Positions 1-6,666 of a DNA stretch of 23,176 nucleotides are shown in pieces. Source of the DNA: a virus. Each line of letters starts with the position of its first letter. Position 1 is the first letter of the stretch. A model generated the notes under the pieces. That model was not told where the DNA came from. It did not search any database and saw only the letters and a program-made list of their open reading frames with translations. A program made the translations under genes and the position numbers. The stretch covers positions 1 to 23,176 of IMG/VR virus record IMGVR_UViG_3300040806_000349. One strand, given 5' to 3'.

Positions 1-582
1 GCCAGCTGAAAAAGATATATCAAAGTCATTTAATTTAGTATAGTAATTACCACTAATAGTTTTATCATTACCATTACCACCAATACTTAATTTTTTATCA
101 TAATCTACAGTTGTTCTAAAATTAATTGCACCACCAACAGCGTCTGCTCCCCAATGAGCACCTTGTGACCCTTTGTATACATCTATTTGTACAACATTAA
201 ACATAAAGTCTTGACCAACATCGTGGGCGCCTGTAGGTGTAGAGTAATCATTGATTGATATTCCATTTAATAATACTAATGTATGATTAGAATTAGTGCC
301 TCTTAAAAACACCGATGATTGTTGACCTGTAGGACCTGATTGAGTTATGTCTAAACCTTGAACATAGTTTAATACTTTAGGTAAATCAATTAGATTATAC
401 TTTTGAATTTCAGATTTTTTAATTGTAAGTGTAGGTGTTATCTTATCACCTAATGCGTTTGAGTTGTTTATGTTTGGATATATTGTAAGACAAGGAATAT
501 CGTCATCCCATTTACAATCATCTTCCTTGGAATAGGCAACATTAGCCCATACCAAGATTAATATAAGAATTAATCTTATCAT
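1..582 (-). CDS. btuB: BtuB-like TonB-dependent vitamin B12 receptor, N-terminal part (runs off left edge)
   Basis: This frame stays open for 194 codons from an ATG at 582 to the window edge, so only the N-terminus is seen. Residues 1-18 are a signal peptide (hydrophobic L/I run, then A-Y-S before K19), which implies export to the outer membrane. Residues about 55-60 (TPTLTI) sit where a TonB box would be. Residues about 65-165 form the plug domain. The stretches LDITQSG, SSVFLRGTN, HTLVLLNGISIN, VYKGSQGAHWG and DAVGGAIN follow the order and spacing of E. coli BtuB's plug (recalled: DITQNG, SSIFIRGTN, LVLIDGVRLN, YGSDAIGGVVN). Known BtuB proteins are 22-stranded barrels that import cobalamin using TonB energy; the barrel here would lie beyond the window. 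The cobalamin riboswitch in its leader independently supports B12 as substrate. Such a gene is unexpected in a T4-like phage. It could serve uptake during infection or alter the receptor landscape. Another TonB receptor specificity is possible but less likely. Confidence 0.88.
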   Translation of the reverse strand, partial: MIRLILILILVWANVAYSKEDDCKWDDDIPCLTIYPNINNSNALGDKITPTLTIKKSEIQKYNLIDLPKVLNYVQGLDITQSGPTGQQSSVFLRGTNSNHTLVLLNGISINDYSTPTGAHDVGQDFMFNVVQIDVYKGSQGAHWGADAVGGAINFRTTVDYDKKLSIGGNGNDKTISGNYYTKLNDFDISFSAG

Positions 583-690
583 GTTGAGTTTCCTTGCTCG
601 TTGTATGGCCTAGGTGGCATTCGGAGTATAACCGTATCAAGTAATCTGGACGAATTTCACGTCACTTTCCCACTACACTTTTAGGCCATT
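583..690 (-). promoter_or_regulatory. Cobalamin riboswitch (env8 hydroxocobalamin / AdoCbl-variant type) controlling the btuB-like gene
   Basis: Read on the minus strand, the leader opens with ATGGCCTA (689-682), which pairs perfectly with TAGGCCAT (612-605) as the closing helix. Between them are GTGGGAAAG and the hallmark stem-loop GACG-TGAAATT-CGTC (663-649), equivalent to the conserved CCGG-UGAAAAU-CCGG element of cobalamin aptamers. A joining segment with ACTTGATACGGTTA and the CCGAATGCCACC strand follow. Downstream, GAG/CTC (599-597 with 588-586) closes a loop, CAAGGAAA, that contains the Shine-Dalgarno AAGGA just before the ATG at 582. CTTG at 641-638 in the aptamer is complementary to CAAG at 596-593, matching the L5-L13 kissing loop that hides the ribosome-binding site in this class. 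Cobalamin binding is therefore expected to switch translation off. From memory the sequence differs from the env8 crystal construct at only a few positions. Confidence 0.93.
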
Positions 691-691
691 G

Positions 692-713
692 TTATATACT
701 ATATAGTATATAA
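692..713. repeat. Perfect 22-bp palindrome overlapping the btuB promoter -10
   Basis: Positions 692-713 read the same on both strands (core TATACTATATAGTATA). The symmetry stops at 691/714. It covers the -10 hexamer of the minus-strand promoter. It could be an operator for a dimeric regulator, or simply a symmetric AT-rich promoter giving a second -10 on the plus strand (695-700). No protein is identified. Confidence 0.55.
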
Positions 714-733
714 TATTTTATCTAAAATGGCAA
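705..733 (-). promoter_or_regulatory. Sigma70-like promoter for the riboswitch/btuB transcript
   Basis: On the minus strand TTGCCA (733-728) and TATACT (710-705) are separated by exactly 17 bases, close to the TTGACA/TATAAT consensus. Initiation would fall near 698-695, just before the aptamer's first helix strand at 689. A host-polymerase promoter, rather than the T4 late motif, suggests that this gene is expressed early. The -10 lies inside a perfect palindrome (692-713). Confidence 0.6.
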
Positions 734-742
734 CTTTCCGAA

Positions 743-750
743 TATAAATA
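743..750 (+). promoter_or_regulatory. T4-type late promoter (TATAAATA)
   Basis: This is an exact match to the T4 late consensus, which in T4 occupies -13 to -6. That convention places +1 at 756, the A of the start codon of the downstream gene, so the message would be leaderless. No Shine-Dalgarno is visible in the preceding 20 bases. Confidence 0.7.
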
Positions 751-755
751 ACTGT

Positions 756-1097
756 ATGGCTGGAATAGCAAACTTAACGATAGACCAAGGGTCCAATTTT
801 ACATACGATTTAGAAGTCACTAATACCGATGGTACAGATTTTGATCTTACTGGATTTACGATGGTTGCTAAAATGTCTAAAGGTTATTCCTCTACATATC
901 CTAGAACATCATTTACTTGTACAGTAACAAATCCTACAGAGGGTGTGGTAACTATAAGTTTAACTGCCGATCAAACAAAAGCTTTAAAGGCAGGTCGTCA
1001 CGTATTTGATGTTGTAGCTACTCACGCTGATAGTACTGTTACTCGTTTATTAGAGGGTATTGTTATCGTAACTCCATCTGTAGTCAAATCTTTTTAA
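756..1097 (+). CDS. Small virion structural-type protein (beta-sandwich-like), function unknown
   Basis: This 113-residue protein has no signal peptide or membrane segment. It is rich in alternating Thr/Val/Asp and reads as an all-beta domain: an N-terminal strand region (NLTIDQGSNFTYDLEV), a hinge at LTGFTMVAKM, and a C-terminal half (GVVTISLTADQTKAL, then GRHVFDVVA). This pattern is familiar from small immunoglobulin-like or baseplate-upper-protein-like domains annotated as virion structural proteins in marine T4-like phages. I cannot assign a more exact role. The start at 756 is favoured because the MAGIANLTIDQG opening looks like a complete N-terminus. It has no Shine-Dalgarno and sits directly on a late promoter. 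Its 3' end overlaps the convergent glycosyltransferase/methyltransferase gene by four bases, with no terminator between them. Confidence 0.75.
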   Translation: MAGIANLTIDQGSNFTYDLEVTNTDGTDFDLTGFTMVAKMSKGYSSTYPRTSFTCTVTNPTEGVVTISLTADQTKALKAGRHVFDVVATHADSTVTRLLEGIVIVTPSVVKSF

Positions 1098-2470
1098 GCA
1101 AGATATTCAAATACTGCTTTGTTCATACCTTTGTTAACAAGTTTAAACTGTGCTTTAGTCATAAAGCTTTCTAGAGTAGCCCAATTTAAACCACTTATAT
1201 CGTCAAAAACCCATACAGTTTGATCTGCTTTTCTTTGATTAAAGAATACTGCTTCTTTTAAAACACTTTTTGTATCATGTGGACCGTCAAAGTGTATCAT
1301 TTCATATTTGTCTATCATTCTTTTATATTCATCATAGACAGGATAACCATTAGCAAAACTATTCATAAATTCTGAATCTTCTAGATTTACAAGATGAAAC
1401 TCTGGATAATCTTCAGCAAAATTTATTAGCGTAGTTTTTCTCATTAAATTATCATAGTTAAATTTTCTGGCTAATACACTATCAGAAGCTGCATAGTCAA
1501 TATTACCATATGGATCAACACCTAAATGAACAAGACTAGTATTAGGATGATAATGTCTGTATGCGTCTATAATAGTTTTACTTCCTAGACCTAATCTAAC
1601 ACCAATCTCCATACTTTGACCAATAGGATTTTTTAATCTTTGTACTGCTTCTGCTAATGAAGTATATTCTACACTATCACCAGTAAATTTTTCTCCTTCA
1701 TTTACTTCTAGTGAATATTTTCCAGTTTTAGGATCAATACCTGGATAAACTCTACTAACATCTTTTGCAGTCTTATCAATAAATCTAGTATCTTTTTCAC
1801 CTTTGCCTTCAACTTCTTGAACATAAGTTTTTTCAATAGGTGGTTTTTCTTCAAACATATTACGATTATCCATAATTTGTCCTACTTCAAATGTACTGTT
1901 ACCTGTGTGTCTACAACGTATTGTAGTATCTGCCCATATTTTAAAACCTTTTGCTCTTGCTTTTCTACAAAAGTCAACATCTTCAGATAATGTATTATTA
2001 TGATCAAGTGCTGAATGATATGTGTATTGAGGATAACCAACTTCTCTAAATACTTTTCCTTTAATAAGGGCACAACCCATACCACAACCAACTATTTCTA
2101 AAAACGGAGTATCTTTAACTTTTACCCAAGGAATACGTCTAGAACCACCGTTATTAGAAGCTTCATAAATTTCTAATGAGTGTGTTCCTGGTATTCTTTG
2201 AATATAAAGACCTGATACAATATCTACATCATGTGCTAACATTTTAACTAGTGTATCTTTATCAAAAGATATATCACTATCTACTGAAAACAAATAATCA
2301 TAATGTTCTCCCCATTTAGCAATTAGATTTCTAATTTGATCTACTTGATAACCAAAAAAGAATTGAAATTCAACTTTGTATCCTTCTGGTATTGTAAGAT
2401 CATATATCGCTTTGTATGTTTCTGGTTCTATATACTTGTTTGTTGGTATTGCTATTAATACTTTTTTCAT
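1094..2470 (-). CDS. Two-domain enzyme: GT-A glycosyltransferase fused to a SAM-dependent methyltransferase-like domain
   Basis: The protein has 458 residues. Residues 1-200 look like a GT-A glycosyltransferase: a beta-strand start (KKVLIAIPTN), then VDSDISFD with a DxD metal/nucleotide-sugar motif at D64-D66, and the acceptor-side acidic motif SEDVDFC near 162-168. Residues about 270-458 resemble a class I methyltransferase. EIGVRLGLGS (288-297) fits the glycine-rich SAM loop, HFDGPHD (393-399) resembles the HIDGxH motif of Methyltransf_24-type enzymes, and VFDDI (421-425) is a following acidic strand. A charged linker joins the halves. The likely reaction is sugar transfer followed by methylation of the glycan or of its protein or lipid carrier; the substrate is not evident. 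The start overlaps the stop of the upstream glycosyltransferase gene (ATGA), indicating translational coupling. The two genes lie antisense to the structural genes. Confidence 0.78.
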   Translation of the reverse strand: MKKVLIAIPTNKYIEPETYKAIYDLTIPEGYKVEFQFFFGYQVDQIRNLIAKWGEHYDYLFSVDSDISFDKDTLVKMLAHDVDIVSGLYIQRIPGTHSLEIYEASNNGGSRRIPWVKVKDTPFLEIVGCGMGCALIKGKVFREVGYPQYTYHSALDHNNTLSEDVDFCRKARAKGFKIWADTTIRCRHTGNSTFEVGQIMDNRNMFEEKPPIEKTYVQEVEGKGEKDTRFIDKTAKDVSRVYPGIDPKTGKYSLEVNEGEKFTGDSVEYTSLAEAVQRLKNPIGQSMEIGVRLGLGSKTIIDAYRHYHPNTSLVHLGVDPYGNIDYAASDSVLARKFNYDNLMRKTTLINFAEDYPEFHLVNLEDSEFMNSFANGYPVYDEYKRMIDKYEMIHFDGPHDTKSVLKEAVFFNQRKADQTVWVFDDISGLNWATLESFMTKAQFKLVNKGMNKAVFEYLA

Positions 2471-4497
2471 TGTTTCATTATCCTATTCGCATTTTTGGTT
2501 TGTTCGTCTCCGTTAATTTTATAATCGTTTAAAGGATTTATATCATTATAATTATATATTATATCTGATACAACTTTTACCTTATCTGGATCAGCTTGTT
2601 CTATGAGTGAATAAAATATAGAACCGTCTCCGCCAGCTTTGTACCAGTTTTTGTTTTCGTCTTGGAAATTACTGTCATCAATATCATTTAAAAGTCCTGC
2701 TTTAAATGTTCTCAAATGTGTGTATGGCATGTTCCAATTAAATTTGTATTTTCTATATTCTTTCTTTTGTTTTATTTCCTCTGGATAGTTTTGTGCTATC
2801 AAAGGTATTCTATCAACCATTGAGTAACAAGACCCATAGGTAAATTCTGTAGTGCCGTCATAAAGATTATTGTAAAAGTGAAGTATCTCATTATCATTTA
2901 TAAAAGAATCATCACCATCTAAAAACATAACAATGTCATCTTCTTTACAATATTTTCTTATAGACTCTATTTGATTTCTAACAGCGCCTTTATTTTCTTC
3001 ATTACGAATCACTTTTATTTTATCACTTTCCCATTGTTTGGCAATGTTGTAAGTATTATCTGTAGAGGCGTCATCAATTACAATCATTTCATAGTTATCA
3101 TAATCTTGTGAGACAACTGATTCAATACAGTTGCTAATATATTTTTCAGAGTTGTAAGTAGGAGATATTATAACTATCTTTTGTTCTACTTTTCTTGGTA
3201 AATAATTTTCTTCTATATTAGTAAATCTTCTACCAAAAACTTTTCTAACTCTAGAATTTATATGACATACTTTTCTATATTCTTCTTTTGATAAGTAATT
3301 TCCTAATTGTCTATATAGATGTTGTTTCCATTGTAAGGCTACAGAGTCCCAACCTACAATACCTTTAATTTGATTACAAGCATATTGTTTTTGTTGATGT
3401 AAATATCTATTATGATGAGCCATTAATACAGTGTTGACAAATTTATCTACTTGTTTCTTTTTTGGTATCCATGGAAATAAACCATTAGGTTCTATTGCAT
3501 AATCTATTAAGTAACAAGCTTCGTTTACTGCTGTTTCTTCTAAAGCACCAAAACGTGTAGTGATTAAAGGAGTGTTATATGCTATTGCTTCTAAAGATGA
3601 TATACCAAATGTTTCAGGAAAAGCACCTGGAAATAATTTATAACTTGCTCTTTCTAATATATCTGCTATTTCAGATTGTTTTATAACACCTGTAAATTCT
3701 ATACCTAAATTTTTATTTTTAGGATCATTTGACATTTTAGTCCATTCTTTTCCTTGAGCGTCTAACTCTTGTCCTGGAAAAACATAAAAACCACCAATAC
3801 ATATTAGTTTAGCTTCAGGTATTTTTTCTTTTATTTTTGGCCATATATCGTTAACTAAAGGTGCCATACCTTTTGTGAAAGCTGCATTGAAAACATATAA
3901 GTGTGGGTCTTTCTTTCTTATATCAACATCATTTTTATAAGTTACTATTCCATTTCTAGTTTGAAAAAATTTATGTTTTAATACTTCCATGTTTCTTCTT
4001 TTACCATGGTCACAATTCATCACATAAGTTGAATGAAAATCTGATAAAGTAAATACTTCATCTATATGCCCTTGTATTAAAAGGTCTTCTAATATAAGAT
4101 CGCCGTTTGCAAATGTGTCATGCATCCAAACTGCTTTATGTCTAGCATTAGCTGTGATTGCTGAATATCTTTGAGGATTATATCCTTCAAACTGTTTATA
4201 TAAGTTAGGTGTTATGAAAGGAATTATAGTTCTTAATGAAATTACAATATCAAATTTGAAATCACTTTTATAATCTAAAATAGTATTGTCAAAATATTGT
4301 ACACCATCATAAGTGCCTTCTCTTGCGAGTTTTGAGTCTTTATTACAGTTGTTGAAAATAGTTACTTTGAAACCTAACTTTGTTAGTTCTTTGGCCATCA
4401 AGATAGTCGCAGACTCGCTACCACCAAGGCCTCTTTTCTTTAATGTATCTCCGTCATACGGAAGACCAATTATATCTAAAAATGCAATAGAAATCAT
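2467..4497 (-). CDS. Bifunctional glycosyltransferase: GT4 (GT-B) domain followed by GT2 (GT-A) domain
   Basis: The protein has 676 residues and two recognisable catalytic modules. Residues 1 to about 410 are a GT-B enzyme of family GT4: the N-terminal GLGGSES loop (23-29) that contacts the acceptor or sugar, a mid-protein Rossmann strand (AKLICIGGFYVF), and the donor-binding EX7E signature at E295 and E303 within PGAFPETFGISSLEA. Residues about 440-676 are a GT2 domain: KIVIISPTYNSEKY opens it, VIDDASTDNT carries the first aspartates (475-476), and FLDGDDSF carries the DxD (527-530). It therefore probably adds two sugars in sequence. No membrane segment is visible, so it should act in the cytoplasm. 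A late promoter lies 29 bases upstream, and its stop overlaps the next gene's start. The target may be host surface glycan or phage fibre protein; the sequence does not decide. Confidence 0.88.
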   Translation of the reverse strand: MISIAFLDIIGLPYDGDTLKKRGLGGSESATILMAKELTKLGFKVTIFNNCNKDSKLAREGTYDGVQYFDNTILDYKSDFKFDIVISLRTIIPFITPNLYKQFEGYNPQRYSAITANARHKAVWMHDTFANGDLILEDLLIQGHIDEVFTLSDFHSTYVMNCDHGKRRNMEVLKHKFFQTRNGIVTYKNDVDIRKKDPHLYVFNAAFTKGMAPLVNDIWPKIKEKIPEAKLICIGGFYVFPGQELDAQGKEWTKMSNDPKNKNLGIEFTGVIKQSEIADILERASYKLFPGAFPETFGISSLEAIAYNTPLITTRFGALEETAVNEACYLIDYAIEPNGLFPWIPKKKQVDKFVNTVLMAHHNRYLHQQKQYACNQIKGIVGWDSVALQWKQHLYRQLGNYLSKEEYRKVCHINSRVRKVFGRRFTNIEENYLPRKVEQKIVIISPTYNSEKYISNCIESVVSQDYDNYEMIVIDDASTDNTYNIAKQWESDKIKVIRNEENKGAVRNQIESIRKYCKEDDIVMFLDGDDSFINDNEILHFYNNLYDGTTEFTYGSCYSMVDRIPLIAQNYPEEIKQKKEYRKYKFNWNMPYTHLRTFKAGLLNDIDDSNFQDENKNWYKAGGDGSIFYSLIEQADPDKVKVVSDIIYNYNDINPLNDYKINGDEQTKNANRIMKQ

Positions 4498-4525
4498 TTA
4501 TTTAAATTATCAACTCACTACAGTT

Positions 4526-4537
4526 TATTTATAAATA
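4526..4537. promoter_or_regulatory. Bidirectional T4-type late promoter (palindromic TATTTATAAATA)
   Basis: TATAAATA occurs on the minus strand at 4533-4526 and on the plus strand at 4530-4537. The two copies share four bases in a perfect 12-bp palindrome. Using T4 spacing, minus-strand transcription would start near 4520, giving a 22-base leader to the glycosyltransferase gene. Plus-strand transcription would start near 4543, giving a 71-base leader to the first fibre gene. Confidence 0.65.
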
Positions 4538-4613
4538 TACTATAACAGAATATTAAAAAAATGTCAATGCTTGGACATTAAAATAAAAATATGAGGGAAA
4601 TAAGTATCGCAAT

Positions 4614-6665
4614 ATGCCAGTAATTCAAAACGCTAGTGTTCGTGTCGGCCTAGGACGTATAGGTTATACAGGATCAGGAGGTCCAACAGGTTTTACAGGT
4701 TCCAAAGGGGATCCAGGGGCTGCCGGATCACCAGGTGGTTATTCAGGTTCACAAGGTTTCACAGGATCACGTGGTGAACAAGGTCCAGGTGGTGGTTACA
4801 CTGGTTCAGTAGGTGCTGTAGGTTTTACAGGATCCTCAGGAGGTTTAGGGTACACAGGTTCATCTGGTACAGTTGGTTTCACTGGCTCAACAGGAGTAGG
4901 TTATACAGGATCAAAAGGTGCTGACGGATCAGATGGTGCTGTTGGTTTTACTGGTTCTACCGGAGCAGGATATACAGGATCAAAAGGTGACGCAGGCTCA
5001 GATGGTGCCGTAGGTTTTTCAGGATCAAAAGGAGATACAGGTTCACAAGGTATACAAGGTGTAACAGGTTTTTCAGGATCAAAAGGAGATACTGGTACAG
5101 CAGGCGCTATAGGATATTCAGGATCAAAAGGAGATACAGGTTCACAAGGTATACAAGGTGTAACAGGTTTTTCAGGATCAAAAGGTGACGCAGGCTCAGA
5201 TGGTGCCGTAGGTTTTACAGGATCAAAAGGTGATCAAGGTGTAATAGGTTTTTCAGGTTCAAAAGGAGATACAGGAACAGCAGGTGCTGATGGTTCAGAT
5301 GGTGCCGTAGGTTTTACAGGATCAGTTGGTATAGGTTACACTGGTTCAGCAGGTGCCACAGGTCCTCAAGGTCCAGGTGGTGGTTATACTGGTTCAGCAG
5401 GTGCCGTAGGTTTTACAGGATCAGCAGGATCAGGAGGAGATTCTCCTTTTGTATTTACAACTTCAGGAGATTATAGAACACTTACAGGTTATATAGAAAG
5501 TGGTGTAACAAGTACAGTTAGAACAGCAGAATTTTCAGGTGATCTTTTAAGATTAACTTTAGCAACTTTTACTCCTACATTTTCAGCTTCATCAACTCCA
5601 AGTTCATCATTAAATTGGGATGTTCCTTGTACAGGATTTTCTGTATCAGTAGATAACCCTAGTGATGTCACAAACGATTTTATAAGTTCAGTTTACTCTA
5701 TCACTCAATCAAGTGGAAGTGTTAACGGTACTTTAAGTAATTATTCAGCAGGTAGTTATTCACAAACACCAGCAGGTGGTGTAGATTGGAATCAAACTTT
5801 TACTGTAGACAATTCAAGTTCATATATTAGACCAATATCAACTAGTCGTACTGGAGGTTCGGCTGGTGCAACAATTAAATTTAATCATAATGACGGCAGT
5901 GAATCAGAATATACAGATTCAAATACAAGTTTTTCTGTAAACTGGTCAACAGCGTCTATGAGTTTATCTAAAACTAATGTTAGCGGAAAAACATTTTTAA
6001 AATCTTATGCTAGTACATCGTACTCTACTAGCACAAGTGGTATATCAAATTCAAGTAACACTTCACATGCTTTAACAGCAAGTGGTGGTTCTTTGAGTAC
6101 AAATTCAGGAAGCGGATATGTGAGTGGGACATTTACATTTACATCACCTATACACAAAGACAATACAAGCGATACACGTACTATCTCAAATACGTGTACG
6201 TTTACAAGACCTGTTGATGTAACAGGTTCCTCATATACGACAGATCAGTCGTCAACAACAAGCAACATATCTGCTTCATTTACGTATCCGTCTTTCTGGA
6301 TCTGGACAACAGGAGTAGGAACTACTCCAACACTCTCCGATATAATAGATGATTCAACATCTACAGGTTTTGAATCGGCAGTTAATCAGTTGTCAGATCA
6401 AACAAGAACATTTTCAGTACAATCAGTTACTAATTCAGATTCTAATCCTAGGGCATTTTGGTTTGCTGTTAGAAATTCAGCGTCTCAACCTGGTACATTT
6501 AAAACAGGTGCAAGTGCAGGATTATTAAGTGATGTTAGTACAACAGATGGTGGAACAATTACACTAGTACCTGATTCACCATTATCAGGACAAACAGGAG
6601 AAAGTTATCATTTATATGGATTTACTTTACAACCAGGAACAACTTACGTGGAGATAGGAGCATAG
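4614..6665 (+). CDS. Collagen-like tail fibre protein with large Ser/Thr-rich C-terminal domain
   Basis: The protein has 683 residues. After a 16-residue head (MPVIQNASVRVGLGRI), residues 17-275 are nearly continuous Gly-X-Y triplets built from GFTGS, GYTGS, GFSGSKGD and GIQG units. Collagen-like repeats of this kind form trimeric triple-helical shafts in phage fibres. Residues 276-683 are beta-rich, extremely rich in Ser, Thr and Asn, and low in charge. They end in LYGFTLQPGTTYVEIGA, a type of ending I associate with marine phage fibre proteins. The protein is presumably a tail or side fibre that contacts the host surface. GAGGG (4593-4597) is the only Shine-Dalgarno-like sequence and sits 16 bases from the ATG, longer than usual. 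It is first in a fibre operon and divergent from the glycosyltransferase genes. The Ser/Thr-rich parts are plausible glycosylation targets, which is inference. Confidence 0.85.
   Translation: MPVIQNASVRVGLGRIGYTGSGGPTGFTGSKGDPGAAGSPGGYSGSQGFTGSRGEQGPGGGYTGSVGAVGFTGSSGGLGYTGSSGTVGFTGSTGVGYTGSKGADGSDGAVGFTGSTGAGYTGSKGDAGSDGAVGFSGSKGDTGSQGIQGVTGFSGSKGDTGTAGAIGYSGSKGDTGSQGIQGVTGFSGSKGDAGSDGAVGFTGSKGDQGVIGFSGSKGDTGTAGADGSDGAVGFTGSVGIGYTGSAGATGPQGPGGGYTGSAGAVGFTGSAGSGGDSPFVFTTSGDYRTLTGYIESGVTSTVRTAEFSGDLLRLTLATFTPTFSASSTPSSSLNWDVPCTGFSVSVDNPSDVTNDFISSVYSITQSSGSVNGTLSNYSAGSYSQTPAGGVDWNQTFTVDNSSSYIRPISTSRTGGSAGATIKFNHNDGSESEYTDSNTSFSVNWSTASMSLSKTNVSGKTFLKSYASTSYSTSTSGISNSSNTSHALTASGGSLSTNSGSGYVSGTFTFTSPIHKDNTSDTRTISNTCTFTRPVDVTGSSYTTDQSSTTSNISASFTYPSFWIWTTGVGTTPTLSDIIDDSTSTGFESAVNQLSDQTRTFSVQSVTNSDSNPRAFWFAVRNSASQPGTFKTGASAGLLSDVSTTDGGTITLVPDSPLSGQTGESYHLYGFTLQPGTTYVEIGA
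4662..5438 (+). repeat. Collagen-coding tandem repeat tract
   Basis: These are imperfect direct repeats of 9-45 bases encoding Gly-X-Y triplets. One long unit (facaggttttt-type, ending in GGATCAAAAGGAGAT) recurs near-exactly at about 5019-5060 and 5139-5180. Similar tracts occur at 7003-7560 and 8677-9045. They are coding, not CRISPR: units vary in length, stay in frame and have no unique spacers. Confidence 0.85.
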
Positions 6666-6666
6666 T

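Noticed and set aside
1080-1110. Possible bidirectional terminator between the converging genes
   Set aside because: The genes overlap by four bases and no stable hairpin or T tract is visible there.
4313-4534. Plus-strand frame of about 73 codons over the glycosyltransferase start
   Set aside because: It is entirely antisense to the conserved GT4 N-terminus (GLGGSES motif) and has no ribosome-binding site.
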